From assembly GCF_014642735.1 (NCBI RefSeq), contig NZ_BMIV01000001.1, positions 1 through 64,000 on the forward strand: a stretch of DNA of 64,000 bases, in the 5' to 3' direction. Of the stretch, positions 28,255 to 37,818 are shown in pieces. This DNA is from Paracoccus acridae (lineage in GTDB: Bacteria > Pseudomonadota > Alphaproteobacteria > Rhodobacterales > Rhodobacteraceae). Below the pieces are notes generated by a model. The model did not search any database, was not told where the DNA came from, and was given only the letters and a program-made list of their open reading frames with translations. The position numbers were made by a program, and so were the translations under genes. The stretch's first letter is position 1; every line of letters starts with the position of its first letter.

Positions 28255-28907
28255 GATCTGAATATCCTGACGGGCATGGTTTCGTGGCGCATGGCGGCGA
28301 TGTCGGCGCCCCAGCTTGCAGAGGCGAGGTCGTCCCCGGTCGCCGTGGCGGCGCGCGCGGCGGCGGCAAGGATCGCGGGCTGAAGCGCCGCCAGCATCCG
28401 CTGGCCTTCGACCGGGCCCAGCGGCATGAAGCGGACGGCGGCGCTGATCAAGGCAGCAGCCTGGGCCTGCAGGAAGGCCGCGATGATCTCCGGGTGCGGC
28501 AGGGGCATGGCGGCGCAAGCCCGCCCGAAGGCCACGGGCAACGCCACGGGGGGCTGATGCCGTCCGGTCAGCGCGGCGATATTGGCGGCGAAGGCGGTGC
28601 CCTGTTCGACCGTCTCGGTCAGGCGTTGCAAGGTCGGGCAGGCGGCGCGGGCCAGGTCGTCCAGGGCCGCGTGATCGGCGGCGCGCAGCGACAGCGCGAC
28701 CAGCACCGCATCGGTCCAGCCCGCGCCGAAGTCCAGCCAGTCGGCAAGCCATTGGGCCAAGGTGGCGCGGGTGACGACGCCCGCGTCCATGGCCCATTCC
28801 AGCCCCTGAGACCAGGCGAAGCCGCCCACCGGAAAGGCGGGCGACAGGACCTGGGCCAGATGCAGGCGCGCGGCTTCAGGCGTGGTGATGGGCGTGGCGG
28901 TGGTCAT
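28251..28907 (-). CDS. ureF: Urease accessory protein UreF
   Basis: Nickel-incubation chaperone that bridges UreD and UreG, 218 residues. [20 protein letters not shown] near residue 20 and the all-helical remainder ending [13 protein letters not shown] are typical. The ATG at 28907 overlaps the ureE 3' end by 32 bp, and no clear ribosome site is seen, so coupling to ureE translation is likely. Confidence 0.93.
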   Translation of the reverse strand: MTTATPITTPEAARLHLAQVLSPAFPVGGFAWSQGLEWAMDAGVVTRATLAQWLADWLDFGAGWTDAVLVALSLRAADHAALDDLARAACPTLQRLTETVEQGTAFAANIAALTGRHQPPVALPVAFGRACAAMPLPHPEIIAAFLQAQAAALISAAVRFMPLGPVEGQRMLAALQPAILAAAARAATATGDDLASASWGADIAAMRHETMPVRIFRS

Positions 28908-29361
28908 GCGCGTGATCGTGCGAGGAACCGTGGTCGTGCCCGAAGGTCCGGCCATGTCCATAGGCGCCGCCTTCGGGACGGAAGGGCAGGTCCGCGTGCT
29001 GGATCTCTGCCCCCAGCTGGCGCAGCATGGCTTCCAGCACATGATCCTGGCGGATGATCAGGCGGTCGGCCTCGATCCGGCAGGGGGTGTGGCGGTTGCC
29101 GATATGCCAGGCCAGCCGCGCCAGGTGGCCGCGGATGACCAGCACCGGTTCGGGCCTGGCGCGCATCACGATGCGGCGGCCGTCCGACAGTTCGAAGGCA
29201 TCGCCGTCCTCGACGCTCGTCACCTCGGGCAGGTCGACCAGGAAGTCGCCCGTGCCGCTGGCCAGCTTCTTGCGTCGCAGAAGGCGGCCTTCGTAGTCCA
29301 GCGCGATTTCGCCGTCAAAGGGGGCGGGGGCGTTGCGGATGATGCGGGTGGCGGTGATCAT
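28876..29361 (-). CDS. ureE: Urease accessory protein UreE with His-rich tail
   Basis: Nickel metallochaperone, 161 residues. The N-terminal half has the peptide-binding-like UreE fold (DGEIALDYEGRLLRRKKL, ...DLPEVTSVEDGD); the second domain has NRHTPCRIE. The last 20 residues are very His-rich ([19 protein letters not shown]), a nickel reservoir as in Klebsiella UreE. Eight base pairs after ureC. Confidence 0.95.
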   Translation of the reverse strand: MITATRIIRNAPAPFDGEIALDYEGRLLRRKKLASGTGDFLVDLPEVTSVEDGDAFELSDGRRIVMRARPEPVLVIRGHLARLAWHIGNRHTPCRIEADRLIIRQDHVLEAMLRQLGAEIQHADLPFRPEGGAYGHGRTFGHDHGSSHDHAHDHRHAHHHA

Positions 29362-29369
29362 GGGGTCCC

Positions 29370-31055
29370 TCAGAACAGGAAATAGCGTTGGGCCATGGGC
29401 AATTCCGTAGCCGGTTCGCAGGTCAGCAGCTGCCCGTCGGCGCGGACCTCGTAGGTTTCCGGGTCCACCTCGATGGCGGGCATGGCGGCGTTCAGGACCA
29501 TGTCGGCCTTGCCGATGCCTCGGGTGTTCTCGACCGCGATCAGGGTCTTGTGCAAGTTGTCCCCCGCGCCGTTTTGCAGGCCCGCCTTTGACACGAACAG
29601 CGCGGACGCCCGGCCCGTATGCCCCCACATCGGGCGGCTGAAGATCGGCTGCACGGGGATCGAGCCGTTGGGATCGCCCATCTGCGCCACGCTGATCTGC
29701 CCGCCGACCAGAACCATTTCCGGCTTCACGCCGAAGAAGGCGGGCGACCACAGCACCAGGTCGGCGCGCTTGCCCGGCGTGACGCTGCCGATATGGGCGG
29801 ATACGCCATGCGCGATAGCCGGGTTGAGCGTGTATTTGGCGATATAGCGGCGGGCGCGCAGGTTGTCGTTCTGGCCCGTTTCCTCGGGCAGACGGCCCCG
29901 CTGGCGGCGCATCTTGTCGGCCGTCTGCCAGGTGCGGATGATCACCTCTCCGATCCGGCCCATCGCCTGGCTGTCGGACGAGATGACGCTGAACGCGCCC
30001 AGGTCGTGCAGGATGTCCTCGGCCGCGATGGTCTCGCGCCGGATGCGGGATTCGGCAAAGGCCACGTCCTCGGGCACGCGGCGGTCGAGGTGGTGGCAGA
30101 CCATCAGCATGTCGAGATGTTCCTCGACCGTGTTGGCCGTATAGGGCCGCGTCGGGTTGGTCGAGGATGGCAGGACATTGCCCATGCCGACCATGCGGAT
30201 GATGTCGGGGGCGTGGCCGCCGCCCGCGCCTTCGGTGTGATAGGCGTGGATGGTGCGGCCGGCGATGGCGGCCATCGTGTCCTCGACAAAGCCGGATTCG
30301 TTCAGCGTGTCGGTGTGGATCATCACCTGAACGTCCATGGCATCGGCCACCGTCAGGCAGTTGTCGATGGCGGCGGGGGTGGTGCCCCAGTCCTCGTGCA
30401 GCTTCAGCGCGCAGGCGCCGGCGCGGATCTGTTCCTCCAGCGGCGCGGGGACGCTGGCGTTGCCCTTGCCGGCGATGCCGATGTTGACGGGCAGGTCGGC
30501 GCAGGCCTCCATCATCCGGGCGATGTGCCAGGGGCCGGGGGTGCAGGTGGTGGCAAGCGTGCCATGCGCGGGGCCGGTGCCGCCGCCCAGCAGCGTGGTG
30601 ACGCCGGAATGCAGCGCATGGTCCACCTGCTGCGGGCAGATGTAGTGGATGTGGCAGTCGAAGCCGCCGGGCGTCAGGATGCGCCCTTCGCCCGCGATGA
30701 TTTCCGTGCCAGGACCGATGACCAGCGTCACGCCCGGCTGCGTGTCGGGATTGCCCGCCTTGCCGATGCCCGCGATGCGGCCGTCGCGCAGGCCCACATC
30801 GGCCTTCACGATGCCTTGGTGGTCGAAGACCACGACGCCGGTGATGACCGTGTCCATGGCTCCGCCTTCGTGCGTGACCTGGGACTGGCCCATGCCGTCG
30901 CGGACGACCTTGCCGCCGCCGAACTTGACCTCCTCTCCGGGGATGGTCAGGTCGCGCTCGACCTCGATCAGCAACTCGGTATCGGCCAGCCGGATGCGGT
31001 CGCCCGTGGTGGGGCCGTAAAGCGCAGCGTAGTCGGCGCGGGACAGGCGGGTCAT
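29370..31055 (-). CDS. ureC: Urease subunit alpha
   Basis: Catalytic subunit that hydrolyses urea to ammonia and carbamate at a dinickel centre. The 561-residue sequence is complete: nickel His ligands in [16 protein letters not shown], the carbamylated lysine in [10 protein letters not shown] (about residue 216), active-site flap [19 protein letters not shown], and the C-terminal PMAQRYFLF. The start overlaps ureB by 4 bp. Confidence 0.99.
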   Translation of the reverse strand: MTRLSRADYAALYGPTTGDRIRLADTELLIEVERDLTIPGEEVKFGGGKVVRDGMGQSQVTHEGGAMDTVITGVVVFDHQGIVKADVGLRDGRIAGIGKAGNPDTQPGVTLVIGPGTEIIAGEGRILTPGGFDCHIHYICPQQVDHALHSGVTTLLGGGTGPAHGTLATTCTPGPWHIARMMEACADLPVNIGIAGKGNASVPAPLEEQIRAGACALKLHEDWGTTPAAIDNCLTVADAMDVQVMIHTDTLNESGFVEDTMAAIAGRTIHAYHTEGAGGGHAPDIIRMVGMGNVLPSSTNPTRPYTANTVEEHLDMLMVCHHLDRRVPEDVAFAESRIRRETIAAEDILHDLGAFSVISSDSQAMGRIGEVIIRTWQTADKMRRQRGRLPEETGQNDNLRARRYIAKYTLNPAIAHGVSAHIGSVTPGKRADLVLWSPAFFGVKPEMVLVGGQISVAQMGDPNGSIPVQPIFSRPMWGHTGRASALFVSKAGLQNGAGDNLHKTLIAVENTRGIGKADMVLNAAMPAIEVDPETYEVRADGQLLTCEPATELPMAQRYFLF

Positions 31056-31369
31056 AGCACCCCCATGACGTCTTTGCGGAAGCCCTGGACGATGCGGTCG
31101 CCCGCGAAGGGGATCAGGCGCACCTCGCGCGACTGGCCGGGCTCAAACCGGACGGCGGTGCCCGCGGGGATCGACAGGCGCATCCCGCGCGCGGCGGCGC
31201 GGTCGAAGCGCAGGGCCGGGTTGGTTTCGGCGAAATGGTAATGGCTTCCGACCTGGATCGGGCGGTCGCCGGTGTTGGCCACCATGACCGTGACGGGATC
31301 GCGCCCCTGGTTCAGGACGATCTCGCCGGGGGCGGGCAGGATTTCGCCCGGAACAATCCTGCGGATCAT
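31052..31369 (-). CDS. ureB: Urease subunit beta
   Basis: Structural subunit of 105 residues. [32 protein letters not shown] and the terminal [12 protein letters not shown] region are conserved. Separate from ureA, as is usual outside Helicobacter. It starts directly after ureJ and overlaps ureC by 4 bp. Confidence 0.98.
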   Translation of the reverse strand: MIRRIVPGEILPAPGEIVLNQGRDPVTVMVANTGDRPIQVGSHYHFAETNPALRFDRAAARGMRLSIPAGTAVRFEPGQSREVRLIPFAGDRIVQGFRKDVMGVL

Positions 31370-31930
31370 TCAGCCCACCATCGCTAGGGCTAGGCCCGCC
31401 GCCGCCGTCCCGCCACCCAAGGCGCGCAGGGCCGTGCCGCGTTCCAGTATCCGCGCCGCGCCGATGCCCACCCCATGCAGCGCAAGTGTTGCCACCGCGA
31501 AGCCCGCCGCATAGGCGGCCAGCCCCGCCGCGGGGCCTTCCGCCCCATGCGCCCAGCCATGCGCCATGCCGAACAGCGCCACGCCGGGGACCATCGCCGC
31601 CAGCGGCAGGCGCGCGGCCATCGCGACAAGCGCGCCCAGGATCACGACCGAGGCCAGGATCATCGGCTCGACCCCTGGAAAGGGCAGCCCGGCAAAGCCC
31701 GCGAATCCGCCCGCAATCATGCTGCCGACAAAGGCCAGCGGCAGCGCCCAAAGCGCCCGGCCGCCGGCTTGCGCGGCCAACAGGCCAAGCGCCACCATCG
31801 CCAGCAGGTGATCGGCGCCTCCCAGCGGATGCGACAGGCCCGACAGGAACTGGCCCTGGTCGTGATGGCCGACATGGGCCAGGGCGGCCTGCGGCAGCAG
31901 AAGGGCGGCGGCAAAGGGGATCTTCTTCAT
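31370..31930 (-). CDS. ureJ: HupE/UreJ family membrane protein
   Basis: Small membrane protein of 186 residues with a signal peptide and about six helices. The family signature HPLGGADHLLAMVALGLLAAQ follows HVGHHDQGQF. HupE/UreJ proteins are thought to be nickel (or cobalt) permeases. Insertion between ureA and ureB inside the operon supports nickel supply for urease. Confidence 0.92.
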   Translation of the reverse strand: MKKIPFAAALLLPQAALAHVGHHDQGQFLSGLSHPLGGADHLLAMVALGLLAAQAGGRALWALPLAFVGSMIAGGFAGFAGLPFPGVEPMILASVVILGALVAMAARLPLAAMVPGVALFGMAHGWAHGAEGPAAGLAAYAAGFAVATLALHGVGIGAARILERGTALRALGGGTAAAGLALAMVG

Positions 31931-32242
31931 TCAGGCCTCTTGGCGGATCGGGTGGTGGACGGTGACCAGCTTGGTCCCGTCGGGGAATGTGGCCTCGACC
32001 TGGACGGACTCGATCATGGCGGGAACGCCCTCCATGCATTGCCCGGCCGAGATGACATGCGCGCCCGCCTGCATCAGGTCGGCCACGCTGCGCCCGTCTC
32101 GCGCGCCCTCGACCACGAAATCGGTGATGAGCGCGATCGCCTCGGGGTGGTTCAGCTTGACGCCTCGGGCCAGGCGGCCGCGCGCCACCATCGCGGCGAC
32201 CGAGACCAGCAGCTTTTCGCGTTCGCGCGGGGAAAGGTTCAT
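31931..32242 (-). CDS. ureA: Urease subunit gamma
   Basis: Smallest urease subunit, 103 residues: [31 protein letters not shown] and [20 protein letters not shown] are diagnostic. It starts 2 bp after the ureD stop. Confidence 0.98.
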   Translation of the reverse strand: MNLSPREREKLLVSVAAMVARGRLARGVKLNHPEAIALITDFVVEGARDGRSVADLMQAGAHVISAGQCMEGVPAMIESVQVEATFPDGTKLVTVHHPIRQEA

Positions 32243-32244
32243 CG

Positions 32245-33060
32245 TCAGACCTGCCAGATGCGGGGAAGGGGATCGGGCCGCAGCGCGGCCAGAAGGCGGA
32301 TGACCTGGCGGCGCAGCGGCCAGTCGTCGCGGGCCAGGCAGCGGATCACCAGCCGCCCCGGCGGGGCGCTTGCCGCGCCGGTGACGCCGGGCTCGTCCAG
32401 GACGGCGCGGGCGCGCGCCAGAAGGTCGGGCGCATGGGGCGCGACCACCGCCAGCGTCGCAAGCGCGCGGGCATCGCCCAGCAGGGCCGTCCCGTGCCGC
32501 CGAAGCAGCGCGGCCTCGTCCAGGGCCAGGGCGTCGTGATGGATCAGCCGCCCGTCCCGGCGCACGGTGCGGCGGTCGCGCAGGCGGATGCGGGACGGAT
32601 CCTCGCCCATGGCCAGGCGGCCCAGCACGATCATTTCCAGCAGCAGGCAGCCGGCGCCGGGGGCCAGATCCACCTGCGTGTCGCGGCAAAGCGCGCTGCC
32701 CTCGAACAAGATGGTTTCCTGCGGCAGCCAGTCCAGCCAGCCGCCCGCGCCCACGGTCAGCCGGACCTCGGCCCGCGCCGAGGCCGCCTTGGCGCGATAG
32801 GCGCGTTCGGCGGTCTGGGTGGTCGCCAGCACCCGCGCGCCGGGCCGCAGGGTCAGGGCGAAGGACAGCCGGTCGCCCGAGGCCAGCCCGCCCGAGGTGT
32901 TCAGAAAGGCGATCTCGGGCAGGCCGGCGGTCATGCGCGGCAGCATGGCCTTGGCTGAACCCGACTGCGCCAGATCGGCAAGCCCGCGCGGGCCCATGAC
33001 CACATGCGCGGCGCCTGTGCTGCGCTGAAGACGAGGGGCTGGAGGGGCTGTGTCGAACAT
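32245..33060 (-). CDS. ureD: Urease accessory protein UreD
   Basis: Scaffold chaperone that binds apo-urease and docks UreF/UreG, 271 residues. [21 protein letters not shown] and [12 protein letters not shown] are the family hallmarks. ATG 33060 begins [18 protein letters not shown]; an upstream in-frame ATG (33150) is less likely. First gene of ureDAJBCEFG; no sigma-54 or NtrC site was recognised upstream. Confidence 0.95.
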   Translation of the reverse strand: MFDTAPPAPRLQRSTGAAHVVMGPRGLADLAQSGSAKAMLPRMTAGLPEIAFLNTSGGLASGDRLSFALTLRPGARVLATTQTAERAYRAKAASARAEVRLTVGAGGWLDWLPQETILFEGSALCRDTQVDLAPGAGCLLLEMIVLGRLAMGEDPSRIRLRDRRTVRRDGRLIHHDALALDEAALLRRHGTALLGDARALATLAVVAPHAPDLLARARAVLDEPGVTGAASAPPGRLVIRCLARDDWPLRRQVIRLLAALRPDPLPRIWQV

Positions 33061-33106
33061 GCCTTGAAGGGGCGGCCGGACCGGCCAAAGGTCAATCCGG
33101 CGCCAC

Positions 33107-33124
33107 AAGGGGCTTTGTCCCCTT
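33107..33124 (-). terminator. Small hairpin between olsB and ureD
   Basis: AAGGGG and CCCCTT (6-bp arms, 6-nt loop) lie in the 129-bp gap after olsB. There is no long T-run. It is a weak candidate terminator for olsB. Confidence 0.3.
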
Positions 33125-33189
33125 CGCTTATTGCCCGGGTTTCTGCCCATCCGACAGGCGTTTCGCCCAAGGTGCGGGCAGTTCTGAAA

Positions 33190-33951
33190 TCAGCTTGCCG
33201 CCCTTTGCAGCAGACGGCGGCGCGCAGGGGGGATCGCGCCGACCTCGACCCCCGTGAAGACATGCATGGTGCGCAGCACGGGATCGACGACCGCATGGTC
33301 GCTGACCCAGCCGCCCAATGCCAGATAGCTGCGCAGCAGGGGCGGCATCGCGGCCATGGCCCGCCTTGCGTCGGGCGGGCCCGACAGTCGCGCGCGGGCA
33401 AAGCGGAAGACGTTCGGCGCCTTCACGCGCGGCAGCCAGCGGCGCGGAGCCAGGTGGCGGGCGCGCAGCATGGCGAAAGCGTCGGCATGAAGGGCCGGTT
33501 CGGTTCCCATGAAGCTGGAACAGCCGAACAGCATCCTGATCCCGTTCTCCTCGACGATGCGGGACAGGGCGGCCAAGGCGGTGCGGATGATGTCGGGGTC
33601 CTGTGTGCCCGGATGGACGCAGAAGCGCCCGACCTCCAACAGCGGGGCATCGAAGGATTCCAGCGCCGACAGGTCGTAGAACTGCGCCGAATAGCTGCGG
33701 GCGATGTCGCCGCCCCCTGCCAGCGGCAGGAAGCGGAAGCAGCAGACAAGCCGGCCGGTCGATGTGTCCTCGACCAGCATGTGGCGGCAGGCGGCGTCCA
33801 GGCCGTCGGCGTCCAGCCCGCCGCCATCCGGCCCGTCCGCCGCGCCGTTGCGCGCGACGAAGCACAGCCAGCGCAGACGCTGCGCCGCGCGCAGGTCGTC
33901 GGATGTCCGGGCCAGTCGGGCCAGGTATCGGCCCTTGCACAAGGATTGCAT
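33190..33951 (-). CDS. olsB: L-ornithine N-alpha-acyltransferase (OlsB-like)
   Basis: GNAT-fold enzyme that should transfer a 3-hydroxyacyl chain from ACP to ornithine, giving lyso-ornithine lipid. The 253-residue sequence carries the family core LRWLCFVA, DTSTGRLVCCFRFLPL, and EVGRFCVHPG, then FGCSSFMGTEP. AGGGG lies upstream of ATG 33951. olsA, the second acyltransferase, is not adjacent. Ornithine lipids are phosphorus-free membrane lipids common in Rhodobacteraceae. Confidence 0.85.
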   Translation of the reverse strand: MQSLCKGRYLARLARTSDDLRAAQRLRWLCFVARNGAADGPDGGGLDADGLDAACRHMLVEDTSTGRLVCCFRFLPLAGGGDIARSYSAQFYDLSALESFDAPLLEVGRFCVHPGTQDPDIIRTALAALSRIVEENGIRMLFGCSSFMGTEPALHADAFAMLRARHLAPRRWLPRVKAPNVFRFARARLSGPPDARRAMAAMPPLLRSYLALGGWVSDHAVVDPVLRTMHVFTGVEVGAIPPARRRLLQRAAS

Positions 33952-34010
33952 GTGACGCCCCTGTCAGCGGAAACCATCATGACGCGATGTCGTGAGCGAT
34001 CTGCGAAGTT

Positions 34011-35072
34011 TCAATCGTCCTGCCGGTCGCCCAGGATGTCCTCGACATAGATGCGCTTGACCAGGATGATGCCGACCAGAAGCAGCGGCGTAGCCAGGAT
34101 GATGCCCGCGAATCCGAACAGGCTGCCAAAGGCCAGGATCGCCAGCACCGTCAGCGCGGGCGGCAGGTCGGCGGCGAATCTCTGGATCAGGGGCATCAGC
34201 AGGTTTCCCTCGACCTGCTGGACCACCACGAACAGAAGCGCGACATAGACCGCCATGTCGAAGCCCTGGGTCAGCGCGAACAGCACCGCGGGCACCCCCG
34301 ACAGGAACGGCCCGACCACCGGGATGATGTTGGTCAGCCCGGCGATCAGGCCAAGCACCAGGGCCAGCGGCACGCCCAGCAGCCACAGGCCCAGCCCCGT
34401 CACAAGCGCCACCAGCACCATGTCCAGCGCCTGCCCCCCCATCCAGCGGGCCAGGGCGCGGGCTAGTTCGTTTGCGATCCCGCCCGCGCGGGGGCGATAG
34501 GACGGCGGCACCAGGCGCAAGGCTCCGCCCCGGTACATCCCCGCATCCAGCGCCAGGAAGATCGCCACCGTCACCAGCAGCACCAGGTTCGCCACCCCGC
34601 CGAAGACCGTGGTCAGCGTCCCGGTCAGATAGCTGAACATCGAGGGCAGGCCCGAGGGCGACGCCTCGCCGCCGGTCGAGGCGTCCTTCACCTGCCGTTC
34701 CAGGAACTGCCCGAACGAGCTGTCGCCCAGCCACGCGTTCACCTGTTCCCAGGCGTCGGGCAGGCTGCCGATCAGCTGCCGGAACTGGTCCGAGATCGCC
34801 GGCCCCGCCCAGGCCACGATCCCCGCGATGACCAGGACGGCCGCCAGAGCCGACAGCAGCACGCCGGTCTTGATGCCGACGCCCGTGCGCTGCTGCAGGA
34901 ACGTCCCCCCTGCCCGAAGCGCGATGGCGATCAGGATAGCGCCGAACCCCAGAAGCAGCATGTTCGACCACATCCAGGCGGCGGCCAGCAGGATCGCCGT
35001 CGCGAAGGCTATGGCGATGGGGCCGGGATGCAGGCGCGGCTGCGGGGCGGGGGCGTCGGGACGGTCGGTCAT
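34011..35072 (-). CDS. AI-2E family transporter
   Basis: Membrane protein of 353 residues with about eight helices in the PerM/AI-2E family. Visible features are the N-terminal helix pair ([19 protein letters not shown]...), the central amphipathic region, and the conserved [22 protein letters not shown] motif near residue 245. The family includes autoinducer-2 exporters and Na+/H+ antiporters, so the substrate is open. Divergent from ndk across a 131-bp gap holding a palindrome. Confidence 0.85.
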   Translation of the reverse strand: MTDRPDAPAPQPRLHPGPIAIAFATAILLAAAWMWSNMLLLGFGAILIAIALRAGGTFLQQRTGVGIKTGVLLSALAAVLVIAGIVAWAGPAISDQFRQLIGSLPDAWEQVNAWLGDSSFGQFLERQVKDASTGGEASPSGLPSMFSYLTGTLTTVFGGVANLVLLVTVAIFLALDAGMYRGGALRLVPPSYRPRAGGIANELARALARWMGGQALDMVLVALVTGLGLWLLGVPLALVLGLIAGLTNIIPVVGPFLSGVPAVLFALTQGFDMAVYVALLFVVVQQVEGNLLMPLIQRFAADLPPALTVLAILAFGSLFGFAGIILATPLLLVGIILVKRIYVEDILGDRQDD

Positions 35073-35163
35073 GGATCGGGCCTTTCGTCGGTTTTGCGGG
35101 CATCATGCCCCCGGCTTGCCCGCAGATACCATCCCTGATAACCGGGCGCGGATGTCTTGACCG

Positions 35164-35180
35164 GGCGGGACTGTCCCGCC
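35164..35180. promoter_or_regulatory. 17-bp palindrome before ndk
   Basis: GGCGGGAC-T-GTCCCGCC is a perfect 8-bp inverted repeat with a 1-bp centre, 24 bp before the ndk ATG and 92 bp before the AI-2E transporter ATG. The tight symmetry suits an operator for a dimeric regulator, or a leader hairpin of ndk. Confidence 0.4.
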
Positions 35181-35203
35181 TGCCACAGCAAAAGGGACGC
35201 CTC

Positions 35204-35626
35204 ATGGCCATCGAACGCACGCTTTCCATCATCAAGCCCGACGCCACCCGTCGCAACCTGACCGGCAAGATCAACGCCAAGTTAGAGGAAGCGGGCCTGC
35301 GCATCGTCGCGCAGAAGCGCATCCACCTGTCGCCCGCCCAGGCCGGCAAGTTCTACGAAGTCCACAAGGACCGCCCCTTCTATGGCGAGCTGGTCGAGTT
35401 CATGGCATCCGAACCCGTCGTCGTGCAGGTCCTGGAAGGCGAGAACGCCATTGCCAAGAACCGCGAAGTGATGGGCGCCACCAACCCGGCCCAGGCCGAC
35501 GAGGGCACCATCCGCAAGGAATTCGCGCTGTCCGTGGGCGAGAACTCGGTCCACGGTTCGGACGCGCCGGAAACCGCCAAGGAAGAAATCGCCTTCTTCT
35601 TCTCGGGCCTTGAACTGGTCGGCTGA
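35204..35626 (+). CDS. ndk: Nucleoside diphosphate kinase
   Basis: Transfers phosphate between nucleoside di- and triphosphates through a phospho-histidine. The 140-residue protein is complete: [32 protein letters not shown], and the active-site [12 protein letters not shown] (His near residue 117). ATG 35204 with AAAGGGA upstream. Strong terminator follows. Confidence 0.98.
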   Translation: MAIERTLSIIKPDATRRNLTGKINAKLEEAGLRIVAQKRIHLSPAQAGKFYEVHKDRPFYGELVEFMASEPVVVQVLEGENAIAKNREVMGATNPAQADEGTIRKEFALSVGENSVHGSDAPETAKEEIAFFFSGLELVG

Positions 35627-35650
35627 TCGGCCAGACGCCAGGATGCCGGG

Positions 35651-35676
35651 AAAAGGGGCCGTCGCGGCCCCTTTTT
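35651..35676 (+). terminator. Rho-independent terminator of ndk
   Basis: AAAAGGGGCC, GTCGC loop, GGCCCCTTTTT: a symmetrical stem with flanking A and T runs, 25 bp after the ndk stop. Confidence 0.9.
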
Positions 35677-35763
35677 CGTTGGCGCCAAGCCGGGGCCGAC
35701 ATTTTCCTTGAACGGCGATGGTGGCAGGCGCATACCGGCGCAAAGTCCCTGACGGGGTGCCAT

Positions 35764-37695
35764 ATGGCAAGCGACGGCGCCGCGCGCGATCATTCCGCGG
35801 CAGACCCAGTGTCTGAAGATCATTCCCATTCCAAGGCCGGTCCCGCGCTTGTGCTGGCCTGCCTTGGGGTCGTCTATGGCGACATCGGCACCTCGCCGCT
35901 TTATGCGCTGCGCGAATCGCTGGTTCACGCGCACGAGGAGGGCCTGCCCGAAAGCTCGGTCATCGGCATCGTGTCCCTGCTGTTCTGGACGGTCGTCCTG
36001 ATTGTGACGATCAAGTATGTGGTGTTGATCCTGCGCGCCGACAACAACGGCGAGGGCGGAACCCTGTCGCTGGTCGCCAAGGCCCAGGGCGCGCTGAAGA
36101 AGGGGCCGCGATCGAAAAGCCGCCGCCTGCTGATGCTGCTGGGGATCGTGGGGGTGTCGCTGTTCTTCGGCGACAGCATGATCACCCCCGCGATTTCCGT
36201 CCTGTCCGCGGTCGAGGGGCTGGCCCTGATCGAGCCGGGCTTCCAGGCCTGGGTGGTGCCTGTCACGCTGGCGATCGTGATTGTCCTGTTCTGGGTGCAG
36301 CGCGGCGGCACGGACCGGATCGCGCGATTGTTCGGGCCGGTGATGCTGGTCTGGTTTTCCACGATGGCGGTCCTGGGCATCAGCCATATCGCGGATGACG
36401 CCCGGATCCTGCAGGCGCTCAACCCCCTGCGGGCGGCGGCGTTCCTGGCCGATTACGGCATCGCCGCCATGCCTGTCCTGGGATCGGTCTTTCTGGCCGT
36501 GACCGGGGCCGAGGCGCTTTATGCCGACATGGGCCATTTCGGCCGCAGCGCGATCCGCATCGCCTGGAGCGTGCTGGTCTTCCCCGCCCTCGCGCTGTCC
36601 TATCTGGGGCAGGGGGCGATGGTCCTGGCGCATCCCGAAACCGTGTCGAACCCGTTCTTCCTGATGGCGCCGTCCTGGTTCCTGGCGCCGCTGGTGATCC
36701 TGGCCACGGCGGCCACGGTGATCGCGTCCCAGGCGGTGATCTCGGGCGCGTTCTCGGTGGCCGCGCAGGCGGTGCAGATGGGCATCCTGCCGCGCCTGCA
36801 CATCAACCACACCTCGGACCGGCAGGCGGGCCAGATCTTCTTGCCCAAGGTCAACTCGATCCTGATGTTCGGGGTCGTGGCGCTGGTGCTGTCCTTCGGA
36901 TCCTCGGCGCGGCTGGCAAGCGCCTATGGCATCGCGGTGACCGGGGACATGGTCATCACGTCCATTCTGGCGGTGGTGGTGTTCCGCTGGGCCTGGAACT
37001 GGCGCTGGCCGCTGATCGCCGTTGTGATGGTCCCGGTCCTGGGGATCGAGCTGATCTTCTTCTCGGCCAACCTGCTGAAGCTGCTGGACGGCGGATATAT
37101 CCCGCTGCTGTTTGCGGCGGTCGCCATTGCGGCGATGGTGATCTGGGTCGAAGGGATGCGACGGCTTCAGGAACGGCTGGCGCAGGACAGCGTGCCCCTT
37201 GATGTCTTTGCGGCCAAGCTTTCCAAGTCGCCGCCGATGATCGTGCCGGGCACCGCGGTCTTCCTGACCGCCGACCCGGCGGTCGCGCCGCCAGCCCTGC
37301 TGCACAACCTGAAGCACAACCGCGTGCTGCATCAGCGCAACTTCATCGTGAAGGTCGAAAGCGCCACCACCCCCCGCGTCCCCGAGGACGCCCGCCTGCA
37401 TCTTCAGGACATCGCCCCCGGTTTCTGGCGCGCCCGGCTGGTCTTCGGCTATATGGAACAGCCGAACGTGCCGCGCGCCCTGGCCCAGGCGCGTCATGTC
37501 GGACAGAAGTTCGACATCATGTCCACATCCTATTTCCTGAACCGCCGCACCCTGCGTGCGGGGCGGGGAACGCTGATGCCCCACTGGATGGCGCGGGTGT
37601 TCGTGACCCTTTACCGGTCGGCATCCGAGCCGACGAACTATTACCGCCTGCCGTCGAACCGGGTCGTGGAACTGGGACAGCAGATGAATATCTGA
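35764..37695 (+). CDS. kup: Low-affinity potassium transporter Kup
   Basis: Proton-coupled potassium uptake protein, 643 residues with about twelve helices and a cytosolic C-terminal domain. GVVYGDIGTSPLYALRESL near residue 40, FFGDSMITPAISVLSAVEG, and GQGAMVLAHPE are KUP-family signatures. The first 30 residues are an acidic/His leader. The G-rich repeat begins at the base after its stop codon. Confidence 0.97.
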   Translation: MASDGAARDHSAADPVSEDHSHSKAGPALVLACLGVVYGDIGTSPLYALRESLVHAHEEGLPESSVIGIVSLLFWTVVLIVTIKYVVLILRADNNGEGGTLSLVAKAQGALKKGPRSKSRRLLMLLGIVGVSLFFGDSMITPAISVLSAVEGLALIEPGFQAWVVPVTLAIVIVLFWVQRGGTDRIARLFGPVMLVWFSTMAVLGISHIADDARILQALNPLRAAAFLADYGIAAMPVLGSVFLAVTGAEALYADMGHFGRSAIRIAWSVLVFPALALSYLGQGAMVLAHPETVSNPFFLMAPSWFLAPLVILATAATVIASQAVISGAFSVAAQAVQMGILPRLHINHTSDRQAGQIFLPKVNSILMFGVVALVLSFGSSARLASAYGIAVTGDMVITSILAVVVFRWAWNWRWPLIAVVMVPVLGIELIFFSANLLKLLDGGYIPLLFAAVAIAAMVIWVEGMRRLQERLAQDSVPLDVFAAKLSKSPPMIVPGTAVFLTADPAVAPPALLHNLKHNRVLHQRNFIVKVESATTPRVPEDARLHLQDIAPGFWRARLVFGYMEQPNVPRALAQARHVGQKFDIMSTSYFLNRRTLRAGRGTLMPHWMARVFVTLYRSASEPTNYYRLPSNRVVELGQQMNI

Positions 37696-37728
37696 GGGGC
37701 AGGGGCAGGGGCAGGGGCGGGGCAGGGG
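37696..37728 (+). repeat. GGGGCA hexamer repeat with G-quadruplex potential
   Basis: Six runs of four G separated by one or two bases (three exact GGGGCA units, then variants) start right after the kup stop codon. On the plus strand this matches the strict G4 motif with very short loops. Confidence 0.7.
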
Positions 37729-37818
37729 ACGGGTCGGGACCTTGAGGAATGCCCCCGTTGCGCCCCGACCCCCATCCGCGCTATCCCCTTGTGACCCAAC
37801 ACCATGCAGGAGGCCCCC

